A stretch of 64,000 nucleotides of DNA from Kallotenue papyrolyticum. Its GTDB lineage: Bacteria; Chloroflexota; Chloroflexia; Chloroflexales; Kallotenuaceae. Both the position numbers and the translations under genes were made by a program. Positions within the stretch are counted from its first letter, which is position 1. The number at the start of each line of letters is the position of its first letter. A model generated the notes under the pieces. The model saw only the letters and a program-made list of their open reading frames with translations, was not told the origin of the DNA and made no database searches. This document shows, one piece after another, positions 11,416-19,829 of this stretch. The stretch is taken from the NCBI RefSeq assembly GCF_000526415.1, contig NZ_JAGA01000002.1, forward strand, positions 702,001-766,000. The letters run 5' to 3'.

Positions 11416-13029
11416 GTGGCTCAAACTGTGTCAACGGAGACTCAGCAATCACTGGAAGCGCTTGGTCTCGTCGGGCTGAGACAGATCTACTGGAATCTGT
11501 CAACGCCGCGCCTGGTGGAGGAGGCGATCCGACGTGGCGAGGGCGTGCTGGCCAGCAACGGTGGCCTGGTGGCCTATACCGGCCCGCGCACAGGGCGCTC
11601 GCCCAAAGATCGCTTCATTGTGCGCAACGCGGCCAGCGCCGACCGCGTAGACTGGGGTGCCATCAATCAGCCGATCGAGCCGGCGGTGTATGCGGCCCTG
11701 CGCGAGCGGGCGCTGCGCTACCTGGCCGGCCGCGATGTGTTTGTGCTGGATGCGCGCGCCGGCGCCGACCCGCAGAGCACGTTGCCGCTGCGCGTGGTGA
11801 GCGAATACGCCTGGCACAACCTGTTTGCGCGCCAGTTGTTTATCCGCCTCAGCGCCGAAGAGCTGGCGACGCATGTGCCGGAGTGGACGGTGCTGGCGAT
11901 CCCCGGCTTCAAAACCGATCCCGCGCGTGATGGCGTGCGCTCCGACGCCGCGATCATCATTGATTTCCAGCGCCGCGAAGTGCTGATCTGCGGGACGGAA
12001 TACGCCGGTGAGAGCAAAAAATCGATCTTCTCGGTGCTTAACTTTATTCTGCCGCAGCGGGGCATCCTGCCGATGCACTGTTCGGCCAACCAGGGCGCCG
12101 ACGGCGATGTGGCGCTCTTCTTCGGCCTGAGCGGCACGGGCAAGACCTCGCTCTCCTCCGATCCGCAGCGCCGCCTGATCGGCGACGATGAACACGGCTG
12201 GAACGACAACGGCGTCTTCAACTTCGAAGGCGGCTGTTACGCCAAGTGCATCCATCTCTCGCCGGAGAAGGAGCCGCAGATCTACAACGCCATCCGCTTC
12301 GGCGCGGTGATCGAGAATGTGGTCATCGATCCCGAAACGCGCCAGCCCGACTACGACGACGACAGCATTACCGAAAACACGCGCGTGGCCTATCCGCTGG
12401 AGCATATCGAGAACGCCGTGCCCGCCAAGCGCGGCGGCCATGCCGGCGTGCTGTTCTTTCTGACCGCCGATGCCTTTGGCGTGCTGCCGCCGATCGCGCG
12501 CCTCACGCCCGAACAGGCGATGTATCACTTCATGAGCGGCTATACCGCCAAGCTGGCCGGCACCGAAGTAGGTGTGACCGATCCCCAGGCAACCTTCGAG
12601 GCCTGCTTCGGCGCGCCGTTCCTGCCGCTGTCGCCGGTGGTCTATGCGCGTATGCTGCGCGATAAACTCACCGCGCACAACGCGCGCGTCTATCTGCTCA
12701 ACACCGGCTGGAGCGGTGGACCGTTCGGCGTAGGCCGGCGCATCAACATCGCCTACACGCGCGCGATGATCCATGCCGCACTGCGCGGCGAGCTGGAGCG
12801 CGCGCCAACCTACGTTGATCCGCTGTTTGGGCTGCAGGTGCCGACCGCGATTGCGGGTGTGCCACCGACGCTGCTGCGTCCGCGCGAAACCTGGAGCGAT
12901 CAGGACGCCTACGAGCGCATGGCGCGCATGCTGGCCGAGCGCTTCATCGAGAACTTCGCGCGCAAGTTCGGCGCAGTGGCCCCGGAGCTGGCGCAGTATG
13001 GCCCGCGCCTGAGCCGGCCCGACGCCTGA
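11416..13029 (+). CDS. pckA: Phosphoenolpyruvate carboxykinase (ATP)
   Basis: Converts oxaloacetate and ATP to phosphoenolpyruvate and CO2, the first step of gluconeogenesis. 537 residues, full length. The kinase-1a loop is GLSGTGKTSLSSDP, the kinase-2/metal motif is GDDEHGWNDNGVFNFEGG, and the substrate-site stretch GPRTGRSPKDRFIV lies near residue 50. GTG start with AGGAGG upstream (11405-11410). A poor promoter-like TTGACA lies in the 215-bp gap after it at 13185-13190, with no good -10. Confidence 0.95.
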   Translation: MAQTVSTETQQSLEALGLVGLRQIYWNLSTPRLVEEAIRRGEGVLASNGGLVAYTGPRTGRSPKDRFIVRNAASADRVDWGAINQPIEPAVYAALRERALRYLAGRDVFVLDARAGADPQSTLPLRVVSEYAWHNLFARQLFIRLSAEELATHVPEWTVLAIPGFKTDPARDGVRSDAAIIIDFQRREVLICGTEYAGESKKSIFSVLNFILPQRGILPMHCSANQGADGDVALFFGLSGTGKTSLSSDPQRRLIGDDEHGWNDNGVFNFEGGCYAKCIHLSPEKEPQIYNAIRFGAVIENVVIDPETRQPDYDDDSITENTRVAYPLEHIENAVPAKRGGHAGVLFFLTADAFGVLPPIARLTPEQAMYHFMSGYTAKLAGTEVGVTDPQATFEACFGAPFLPLSPVVYARMLRDKLTAHNARVYLLNTGWSGGPFGVGRRINIAYTRAMIHAALRGELERAPTYVDPLFGLQVPTAIAGVPPTLLRPRETWSDQDAYERMARMLAERFIENFARKFGAVAPELAQYGPRLSRPDA

Positions 13030-13245
13030 GCCTCGCTCCGCTGCCTTGCCTGCCGAGGGACGTCCGTGCTGCGTCCCCCGCTCTGTTGTCGGCGCACCTG
13101 AGCGCGGGTCGCTGGAAGTTTTAGGCAGCCCGCGACAGCGGCGTGCCGCCCTTCCGGCTGCTTCCGGCAGCGGTCTGAGAGCTTTTGACAGACACGGCGC
13201 GGCATACTCCTGGCGGTTTTGTTGACTTGCTGCTGGGAGCATGCT

Positions 13246-14292
13246 ATGCCTTCACCTGTTCAGCCTACCGGCATCATCGGCTATGGCGCGTATGTGCCGC
13301 GCTACCGCATCGCCGCCGCGGAGATCGCGCGCGTCTGGAACGGCGGCGCGGCGCTGCCGATCACCGAGAAAGCGGTGCCCGGTCCCGACGAGGATACGAT
13401 CACCATGGCGATCGAGGCTGGGCGCAACGCGCTGCGGCGCGCAGCGATCCCCGCCACCGCCTTGGCGACGGTGTGGGTCGGCTCGGAGTCGCATCCCTAC
13501 GCTGTCAAGCCGTCAGGCACGATCGTCGCCGCGGCGCTGGGGTGTGGTCCGCAGGTCAGCGCTGCCGACTGGGAGTTTGCCTGCAAAGCCGGCACCGAAG
13601 CGCTGACGGCGGCGATGGGCATGGTTGGCGCCGGCATGGCGCGCTATGCCCTGGCGATCGGCGCAGATACCGCTCAGGGGCGGCCTGGCGACGCGCTGGA
13701 GTACACCGCGGCTGCCGGCGCGGCAGCGCTGATCGTCGGGCCGGCCCAGGAAGCGCTCGCCACGCTGGACGCCACTTGTTCCTACGTCAGCGATACGCCT
13801 GACTTCTTCCGCCGTGCCGAGCGCCCCTATCCGGTGCACGGCAACCGCTTCACCGGCACGCCGGCGTACTTCGCCCATATCGAGCAGGCAGCGCGGCGCC
13901 TGTTGCGCGAGCTGGACGCGCAGCCCGGCGACTTCCACTACGCGGTGTTTCACCAGCCCAACACCAAGTTTCCGCAGACGGTTGCGCGGCGGTTGGGCTT
14001 CGCGCCGCAGCAGATCGCGCCGGGGTTGCTGGCACCACGCATCGGCAACAGCTATTCGGCGGCAGCCTTGCTGGGCCTGTGCGCCACCCTGGATGTCGCC
14101 GCGCCGGGCGAGCGCATCCTGCTGGTGTCGTACGGCTCCGGCGCGGGCGCGGATGCCTACGCGCTGACGGTTACCGAACAGATCGGCGAACGGCGCGCGC
14201 GCGCCCCACACACGGAAGCGTACCTGAACCGGCGCGTCGTAGTGGATTATGCAACCTATGCCCGCTGGCGCGGCAAGCTGCGGCTGGGCTAG
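13246..14292 (+). CDS. Archaeal-type hydroxymethylglutaryl-CoA synthase
   Basis: Condenses acetyl-CoA with acetoacetyl-CoA to HMG-CoA in the mevalonate route. 348 residues. The family block ADWEFACKAGTEAL carries the catalytic C113 and the following block has GDALEYTAAAGAAALIVG. The base H236 lies in VFHQPNTKFPQTVARRLGF. These match the short archaeal family rather than the longer eukaryotic or Gram-positive enzyme. The start at 13246 gives the protein PSPVQPTGIIGYGAY; the open frame extends to 13219. It heads a three-gene cluster with a thiolase homologue and a DUF35 protein, the arrangement known to form one complex in archaea. Confidence 0.92.
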   Translation: MPSPVQPTGIIGYGAYVPRYRIAAAEIARVWNGGAALPITEKAVPGPDEDTITMAIEAGRNALRRAAIPATALATVWVGSESHPYAVKPSGTIVAAALGCGPQVSAADWEFACKAGTEALTAAMGMVGAGMARYALAIGADTAQGRPGDALEYTAAAGAAALIVGPAQEALATLDATCSYVSDTPDFFRRAERPYPVHGNRFTGTPAYFAHIEQAARRLLRELDAQPGDFHYAVFHQPNTKFPQTVARRLGFAPQQIAPGLLAPRIGNSYSAAALLGLCATLDVAAPGERILLVSYGSGAGADAYALTVTEQIGERRARAPHTEAYLNRRVVVDYATYARWRGKLRLG

Positions 14293-14332
14293 GCGGAGCA
14301 GGCGCGTAAGCTATCCAGCCTGAAGAGGGAGC

Positions 14333-15490
14333 ATGATGCGCGATACCTACATTGTTGGCATCGGGCAGACGCCCGTAGGCGAGCACTGGGAAGCCGGGCT
14401 GCTGACGCTGGCGACGCGCGCCCTGGCGGCGGCACGCGCCGAGGCCGATCTGCCGATCACGGCGCTGTTTGTCGCCAATGCGTTCGGTGGTGAGCTGGCC
14501 GGACAATCGCTGCTGGGCGCGGCCATCGCCGACGCTGCCGGCCTGGGCCCGATCGAGGCGCTGCGCGTCGAGGCGGGCGGCGCGTCTGGCGGCGTGGCCT
14601 TGCGCCAGGCCTGGCTGGCGGTGGCCAGTGGCGCATGCGAGGTGGCGGCGGTCGTCGGTGTCGAAAAGGTGACCGATCTGCTGGATGCCGAAGTAGAGGC
14701 GGCGCTGGCGCAGACCCTGGATGCCGAGTACGAAGCGGCGCTGGGGCTGACGCAGAGCGCCGGCTGGGCGCTGTTGCAGCGCCGCTACATGCACGTGTAC
14801 GGCTACGACGAAGCCGCGTTTACCGCCTTCGCGGTCAATGCGCACGCCAACGCAGCGACCAATCCGCAGGCGCAGTATCGTATGGCGATTAGCGCGGAAC
14901 AGGTGCTGGCCTCGCCGCCGGTGGCTGCGCCGATCCGGCTGCTGGACAGCGCTACGCCCGCCGACGGCGCGGCTGCGCTGATCCTGGCCAGCGCGGCGAT
15001 TGCACGCGAGTTGCCCGGTCCGCGCGTGCGTCTGGCCGGCTCGGCCGTGGCGGTTGGACCGCATGCGCTTCACGCCCGCGCCGATCTGCTCTGGCTCGAG
15101 GCGGTAGCGCGCTCCACGGAGCAGGCGCTGCGTCTGGCCGGCGTTGCGCGCGAGGCGATCGATGTGGCCGAACTCTCGGATCAGCACGCCATTGTGGCGA
15201 CGCTGGCCTTGGAGTCGGCAGGGCTGGCGGCGCGCGGCACGGCGCCAGCGTTGGCTGCCGACGGCCTGATCCGTCGTGATGGCGCGCTGCCGCTGGCCAC
15301 CTTTGGCGGCTGCAAGGCGCGTGGCGATGCCGTTGGCGCATTGGGCGTGTATCAAGTGGTGGAGCTGACGCAGCAGTTGCGCGGCACCGCCGGCGCGAAC
15401 CAGGTGGCCGATGCGCGCGTGGCGCTGGCCCAGTGTTTGGGCGGGCTGGGCGCGACGGCGGCTACCCAGGTGCTGATTCGGGAGGAGTGA
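14333..15490 (+). CDS. Thiolase-family protein lacking all catalytic residues
   Basis: 385 residues, aligning end to end with archaeal acetyl-CoA acetyltransferases, the partners of archaeal HMG-CoA synthase. The expected nucleophile motif EAACASGG reads EAGGASGG (Gly at residue 83). The expected HDCFT-type motif reads SDQHA (from S282). The expected GHPVGATG motif reads GDAVGALG (D332). The expected NVGGTGA reads CLGGLGA. The rest of the fold is preserved with no frameshift or stop, so this appears to be a maintained pseudo-enzyme. ATG 14336 is an equally good start. It lies 40 bp after the synthase and 3 bp before the DUF35 gene. Confidence 0.88.
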   Translation: MMRDTYIVGIGQTPVGEHWEAGLLTLATRALAAARAEADLPITALFVANAFGGELAGQSLLGAAIADAAGLGPIEALRVEAGGASGGVALRQAWLAVASGACEVAAVVGVEKVTDLLDAEVEAALAQTLDAEYEAALGLTQSAGWALLQRRYMHVYGYDEAAFTAFAVNAHANAATNPQAQYRMAISAEQVLASPPVAAPIRLLDSATPADGAAALILASAAIARELPGPRVRLAGSAVAVGPHALHARADLLWLEAVARSTEQALRLAGVAREAIDVAELSDQHAIVATLALESAGLAARGTAPALAADGLIRRDGALPLATFGGCKARGDAVGALGVYQVVELTQQLRGTAGANQVADARVALAQCLGGLGATAATQVLIREE

Positions 15491-15493
15491 AGC

Positions 15494-15877
15494 ATGCAGA
15501 TCCCACGCTACTGGCGCCTCAACGGGCCACGCTATCGGCTTGAGGCGACGCGCGATCCACGGACCGGCGCGCTGCGCTTTCCGCCACCGGCGCATGACGC
15601 GGGCGAGCGCGTGGCGCTCAGCGGCCTGGGCGTGGTTGAATCCTTTGCCCAGGTTGGCGTCGCCGCGGCAGGGTTTCAAGATGGCGCACTGATGGCGCTG
15701 ATCCGGCTGGAGGAAGGTCCGCTGATCACCGCCGAGCTGACCGATGTGGCGCCGGAGCAGCTCCGCATCGGCATGCCGGTCGAAATGGTCACGCGCGTGT
15801 GGCGCGACCTAGGGCCGGACGGGCTGCTGGTCTATGGCTACAAGTTCCGTCCGCGGCTGGAGGCGTGTTCCGATTGA
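15494..15877 (+). CDS. DUF35 OB-fold protein without zinc-ribbon cysteines
   Basis: 127 residues. The C-terminal OB fold is clear (GERVALSGLGVVESFAQVG, ELTDVAPEQLRIGMPVEMV). In archaea this protein bridges thiolase and HMG-CoA synthase through an N-terminal rubredoxin-like zinc ribbon with two CxxC pairs. Here that segment reads YRLEATRDPRTGALRFPP: the spacing and aromatic positions survive, but no cysteine remains. The only Cys is third from the C-terminus. Starts 3 bp after the thiolase homologue, so it is co-translated with it. Confidence 0.85.
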   Translation: MQIPRYWRLNGPRYRLEATRDPRTGALRFPPPAHDAGERVALSGLGVVESFAQVGVAAAGFQDGALMALIRLEEGPLITAELTDVAPEQLRIGMPVEMVTRVWRDLGPDGLLVYGYKFRPRLEACSD

Positions 15878-15911
15878 GCTCGGCTCCGGCTGCCGTGGAG
15901 CGACGCGCGCG

Positions 15912-15920
15912 TGGTATAAT
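15912..15920 (+). promoter_or_regulatory. Extended -10 promoter of secG
   Basis: TGGTATAAT with a perfect TATAAT at 15915-15920. No convincing -35 lies 16-18 bp upstream. The secG start codon is 32 bp downstream of the box. Confidence 0.6.
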
Positions 15921-15952
15921 GCCTCCCAACTTACGGGGAGCGACGCTGTTCG

Positions 15953-16183
15953 ATGCAAACCTTTATCAATCTTGCTCAGATTTTGCTCGCGGTCACGTTG
16001 ATCGTGCTGGTGTTGTTGCAGGCCAAGGGCAACTCGGCTAGCGCCTTCTTCAACCGTGAAGCGGCGACCACCTACCGCACGCGGCGCGGCATCGAGCGCA
16101 CCATTCTGCAGGCCACGATCGTGATCGCGGTGCTGTTCTGTCTGCTGTCGCTGATCAACAACATTTTGCCGCGCTTCATCTAG
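15953..16183 (+). CDS. secG: Protein-export membrane protein SecG
   Basis: Small auxiliary subunit of the SecYEG translocon, 76 residues. Two membrane segments flank a short cytoplasmic loop: the first (LAQILLAVTLIVLVLLQAKG) ends in the family signature LLQAKG, the loop has SASAFFNREAATTYRTRRG, and the second runs to the end. The TAG stop lies in the same 13-base word as the atpG stop. Confidence 0.88.
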   Translation: MQTFINLAQILLAVTLIVLVLLQAKGNSASAFFNREAATTYRTRRGIERTILQATIVIAVLFCLLSLINNILPRFI

Positions 16184-16238
16184 CCGTCAGCCGTTCGGTG
16201 GCGGGCCGCGCCCCGGGTGCGCTCGCGCCGACGGCTGA
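16181..16238. repeat. Palindromic element overlapping the secG stop codon
   Basis: TAGCCGTCAGCCG (16181-16193) is identical to 8014-8026 and supplies the stop codon. The arm TCAGCCGT (16187-16194) pairs with ACGGCTGA (16231-16238) across a GC-rich loop. Confidence 0.5.
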
Positions 16239-16250
16239 TCGCTTGTCCGC

Positions 16251-17858
16251 ATGGTTACACGCATCCGCTGGCAAATCCTGATCGCGGTGGTCACCAGCCT
16301 GGTGGTTGTGGGTATGCTCAGCGCGGTAGCGCTCTCCAACGCCGCCGCGTCGCAGGTGCTCACCGGCGATGTGTATGTTGAGGGCGTGGTCGGCACGCCG
16401 CGCCAGCTCAATCCCCTGCTGCACGATGCGTTCTCGCCGCCGGTTGAGCGCGATCTAGCCGCGCTGATCTTCGCGGGCCTGACACGCATCGACGATCAAG
16501 GCCGCGCGCAACCCGATCTGGCTGCGCGCTGGACCGTCAGCGACGACGGGCGGGTGTATGTCTTCACCCTGCGCACGGATCGCACCTGGCACGACGGCCG
16601 GCCCGTGACCGCCGCCGATGTGGTGGCGACCGTGCGCGGCGTGCAGAACGGACAGTTTCCCGGCGATCCGGCCTTGGCTGCCTTCTGGCGCAACGTGCTG
16701 GTCGAGGCGCTCGACGCGCGCACGATCCGCTTCGAGTTGGCCGCACCCTTCGCCGGCTTTCCCGCTGCGGCGCGGCTGCCGCTGGTGCCGGCCCACCTCT
16801 ACGGCGATCTGCCGCCTGAGCGCTGGCCGGCAGCGCCCTGGAGCCTGCGGCCCGTCGGCGCGGGAGCGTACCGCCTGCTGGCGCTCGACGATACCCAGGC
16901 GGTGCTGGCGCCGCACGCTGCCGCCGCGGCGCGCTTCGACTACCTGGTGCTGCGCTTCTATCCTACCATGGACGCTGCCGCGCATGGACTGTTGCAGGGC
17001 GAAGTGCAGAGCGTGGCGACGGTGGCCGTGGCCGGTCGGCGCGCGCCGGCGCCACCGCCACAGACAACGCGCCTGACGCTGCCATTGGGCGAGTACACCC
17101 TGCTGGCCTTCAATCTGCAACATCCGCCGCTGGACGACGTGCGCTTTCGGCGCGCGCTGGCGCTGGGCATCAACCGCGACGTGCTGATCGCCAACGTGCT
17201 GGCCGGCCAAGGTCGTCCGCTGGACACGCCGATCCTGCCCGGCACCTGGGCCGCCGATCCTACGGCGCAGTTGCCCGCCTTCCGGCGCAGCGAGGCGCAG
17301 CAGTGGCTGGGGCAGATCGGCTATGCCGACAGCAACGGCGATGGCTGGCTCGACCTGGACGGCGAACGCCTCACCCTGCCGCTGTTGATCGGCGACACCC
17401 CCGAGTATGTCGCGCTGGCCCAGGAGCTGGCGCGCCAGTTCCGCGCGATCGGCATTGCGCTCGAGATCAACCGCGTGCCGCTCGACGAGCTACCCAACGA
17501 ACTGGCGGCGCACAACTTCACGCTGGCCCTGCACCGCTGGAGCAACGTGGGCGACGATCCGGATGTCTATGCCTTGTGGCACTCGTCGCGCGCCGAGGGC
17601 GGCACCAACTACCCCGGGCTGCGCGACGCGCGCAGCGACGAGCTACTGGCCGAGGCGCGGACCACCACCGACGCGACGCGCCGGCGCGAGCTCTACCGGC
17701 AGTTCCAGCAGCGCTGGGTGGAGCTGATCCCCAGCCTGCCGCTGTACCAGAGCCTGCTAGCCTACGATCTGGATCGCTCGCCGGTGCCGGTAGATGCGGC
17801 GCCCAGAATCATCGTTACGCGCGCCGACCGCCTGCGCCTGATCGCGCTCGTGCCCTAG
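16251..17858 (+). CDS. Peptide-type ABC transporter substrate-binding protein (SBP family 5)
   Basis: Extracytoplasmic solute-binding protein of 535 residues. A signal anchor runs over residues about 8-30. Family motifs include LNPLLHDAFSPPVERDLAALIF, the DGRVYVFTLRTDRTWHDGRPVTAADV block, and LPLGEYTLLAFNLQHPPLDDVRFRRALALGINRD in part. There is no lipobox Cys after the hydrophobic stretch. No permease or ATPase genes are adjacent, so its transporter, if any, is encoded elsewhere. Ligand specificity (oligopeptide, nickel or other) cannot be assigned. It overlaps the convergent DUF3037 gene by 4 bp. Confidence 0.85.
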   Translation: MVTRIRWQILIAVVTSLVVVGMLSAVALSNAAASQVLTGDVYVEGVVGTPRQLNPLLHDAFSPPVERDLAALIFAGLTRIDDQGRAQPDLAARWTVSDDGRVYVFTLRTDRTWHDGRPVTAADVVATVRGVQNGQFPGDPALAAFWRNVLVEALDARTIRFELAAPFAGFPAAARLPLVPAHLYGDLPPERWPAAPWSLRPVGAGAYRLLALDDTQAVLAPHAAAAARFDYLVLRFYPTMDAAAHGLLQGEVQSVATVAVAGRRAPAPPPQTTRLTLPLGEYTLLAFNLQHPPLDDVRFRRALALGINRDVLIANVLAGQGRPLDTPILPGTWAADPTAQLPAFRRSEAQQWLGQIGYADSNGDGWLDLDGERLTLPLLIGDTPEYVALAQELARQFRAIGIALEINRVPLDELPNELAAHNFTLALHRWSNVGDDPDVYALWHSSRAEGGTNYPGLRDARSDELLAEARTTTDATRRRELYRQFQQRWVELIPSLPLYQSLLAYDLDRSPVPVDAAPRIIVTRADRLRLIALVP

Positions 17859-18298
17859 CGCTCGGCCGTCTGACAGCCGGCGTGGCTTGGCGCGTCTGCG
17901 GCGTCGGGCCTGGGCGCTCGTACCATGCTGGCGATCAGATGCTCCAGCGCCGCGGCGGGATCGCTGCAGCGGCCACAGTGCACCGGGCCGACCTGCACGA
18001 CCGTGCTGCGCGGCGCGACCAGCCAGTGGAAGCGCTCCGCCAGCGGCAACTGACCGATCGGGCCGGCGGCGCGACCACCGCGACAGATCAGCGGAAAGAT
18101 CGCCAGATGCCGGCGTACCTCGTCCAGATCCAGCCAGGGTGCGAACGCCCGCAGCCGCGGCTCATCCAGCTCGATGCGCGCCTGGAGGAAGCGGCGTGTG
18201 CGGCAAAACAGGATCGCGCCCACGTTCAGAAACTCACCACGCTCCACGCGCGGTACGACGCGGATGATCGCGTAGTCATAGGAGGCTGGCGCGGACAT
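17855..18298 (-). CDS. DUF3037 family protein
   Basis: 147 residues beginning SAPASYDYAIIRVVPRVERGEFLNVGAILF, a pattern I recognise as DUF3037, often found beside HipA-like kinase genes. The product is soluble and ends in a low-complexity Ala/Pro/Asp tail. The start overlaps the end of the upstream kinase gene by 23 bp, which indicates translational coupling. Biochemical function is unknown; a regulatory or substrate role for the kinase is inference. Confidence 0.75.
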   Translation of the reverse strand: MSAPASYDYAIIRVVPRVERGEFLNVGAILFCRTRRFLQARIELDEPRLRAFAPWLDLDEVRRHLAIFPLICRGGRAAGPIGQLPLAERFHWLVAPRSTVVQVGPVHCGRCSDPAAALEHLIASMVRAPRPDAADAPSHAGCQTAER

Positions 18299-19076
18299 TG
18301 ATCGCCTCCGTGACAAAGGCGCGCGGCGCCTGCAAGCGCTCCACCAGGTAGCGCAGATACGCCGCGCGTTGCTGTTCCGGCCCGCCGATGGTTGGTTCGT
18401 GGCCCAGCCACTCCGCCGGAATGCGCGCCACGATCGCGGCAAGGCGCTCCGGCGTCAGCCGCGCGCTCAGCTCGCGATCTACCTCGGCCAGCGCGTCGGC
18501 GTAGGGCAGCAGCACATGCTCGCGGATCTGGGGCATCGGGCTGCGACTGCGCTCGAGGTAGTCGCGCCAGGTGTGGTGGAAGTAGAGCGACGCGCCGTGA
18601 TCGATCAGCCAAATCTGCTTGTGCCAGAGCAGCAGGTTGGTGTTGCGCGCGGTGCGATCCACGTTGGTGGTATAGGCATCCAGCCAGACAATCGCCGACG
18701 CCAGGCGGGCATCGGGCGGTGCGACCAGCGGGTCGTAGCCGATCGCGCCCGGCAGGTAGTCCAGTCCCAGGTTCAAACCGGCGCTGGCGGTGATCAGCGC
18801 TTGGATCTCCTCGTCCGGCTCGGAGCGGCCTAGCACCGGATCGAGTTCGACAAACACGATCTCCGGCACGCGCAGTCCCAGGACGCGGGCAATCGTTCCC
18901 GTGACCAGCTCGGCGATCAGCGCTTTGGGCCCCTGGCCGGCGCCACGAAACTTCAGAACGTAGAGACCATCGTCGTCGGCTTCAACGATGGCCGGTAGCG
19001 ATCCGCCCTCGCGCAAGGGTTGGACATAGCGCGTGGCCGTGACGGTGCGTATCGCGCAGGGTTCAGCTATGCTCAT
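18276..19076 (-). CDS. HipA-like family kinase
   Basis: 266 residues. The chosen start (protein SIAEPCAIRT) has GGAG seven bases upstream; the open frame runs back to 19520 without support. Kinase-like elements are YVLKFRGAGQGPKALIAELV near the nucleotide site, LDAYTTNVDRTARNTNLLLW for the catalytic loop (Asp and Asn present) and IWLIDHGASLYF for the metal Asp. No HipB-type antitoxin gene is adjacent; the partner is DUF3037. It is therefore not a classical HipBA toxin pair. A -10-like TGGTACGAT lies upstream on this strand. Confidence 0.78.
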   Translation of the reverse strand: MSIAEPCAIRTVTATRYVQPLREGGSLPAIVEADDDGLYVLKFRGAGQGPKALIAELVTGTIARVLGLRVPEIVFVELDPVLGRSEPDEEIQALITASAGLNLGLDYLPGAIGYDPLVAPPDARLASAIVWLDAYTTNVDRTARNTNLLLWHKQIWLIDHGASLYFHHTWRDYLERSRSPMPQIREHVLLPYADALAEVDRELSARLTPERLAAIVARIPAEWLGHEPTIGGPEQQRAAYLRYLVERLQAPRAFVTEAINVRASLL

Positions 19077-19159
19077 GCTCTGCTCCACACCTTTGCAGCA
19101 TGCAATCGTACCATATCGCCGCGGTTGTCGAAGCTGCACCTGGCGGGAGGCGATCGATC

Positions 19160-19189
19160 TTGATCGCCGGGCCTGCCGCCGGGTACACT
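19160..19189 (+). promoter_or_regulatory. Probable promoter of the dsbB-like gene
   Basis: TTGATC (19160-19165), 18 bp, TACACT (19184-19189), 41 bp before the start codon, in the divergent spacer with the HipA-like gene. Confidence 0.5.
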
Positions 19190-19230
19190 GCTCCAGAATG
19201 AGCATCTGAACGCGAGGAGAGGATGGCAAC

Positions 19231-19815
19231 ATGGAAGCGAGGGCCATCAACCCCGAGCCATCGGCGCAGCTCGACGCCGGCGCGGCGGAGCGACTGGCAA
19301 GCGGCCTGGCGCGTGTAGCGCGGCATGTGGCGCTGCTGGCGGCCTGTCTGGCGGTCGGCGGGAGCCTGTTTTTCAGCGAAGTGATGAACTGGCCGCCGTG
19401 TGAGCTATGCTGGTACCAGCGCATTCTGATGTATCCGCTGGCGGTGATCCTGGCGGTCGGTATTCTGCGCCGCGATGCCAGGCTGCACTGGTATGTCCTG
19501 CCGCTGTCGCTGCCGGGCATGGGCCTGTCGCTGTACCACTACCTCCTGATCAAGACCGACTGGTTTCCGCCGCCGGACTGCCTGCTGGGCATTCCCTGCG
19601 ATATCGATTACATCGACTGGCTGGGCTTCATCAACATTCCCTTCATGGCGCTGACCGCGTTTGTGATCATCTCGGTGATGATGATCACCTGGGCGCTGCA
19701 GGGCGGCAGCGCCCGCCAGCCGACCGGGCGCTGGGATGCCGATCGGCTGGCCGTGCCGCTGATGGTGGCGGGTGTCGCGCTGGCGTTCGTGCTTGGCAGC
19801 CGCCTGGTGGCGTGA
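19231..19815 (+). CDS. Disulfide bond formation protein DsbB/BdbC
   Basis: Quinone-linked membrane oxidase that reoxidises extracytoplasmic thiol oxidases. 194 residues with four membrane helices. The first redox pair is in PPCELCWYQRILMYPLA; the second is in DCLLGIPCDIDYIDWLGF, the spacing of the BdbC branch. An N-terminal cytoplasmic extension of about 30 residues rich in Ala and Glu precedes the first helix. No DsbA-type gene is next to it. A promoter is visible upstream. Confidence 0.9.
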   Translation: MEARAINPEPSAQLDAGAAERLASGLARVARHVALLAACLAVGGSLFFSEVMNWPPCELCWYQRILMYPLAVILAVGILRRDARLHWYVLPLSLPGMGLSLYHYLLIKTDWFPPPDCLLGIPCDIDYIDWLGFINIPFMALTAFVIISVMMITWALQGGSARQPTGRWDADRLAVPLMVAGVALAFVLGSRLVA

Positions 19816-19829
19816 AGCGCGCAGGTGCG

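Noticed and set aside
13185-13208. Promoter TTGACA with CATACT before HMG-CoA synthase
   Set aside because: The two boxes are only 12 bp apart, too close for a standard promoter, so it was not listed as a feature.
18276-19076. Calling the HipA-like protein a toxin of a toxin-antitoxin pair
   Set aside because: No HipB-type helix-turn-helix gene is adjacent; the coupled partner is DUF3037.
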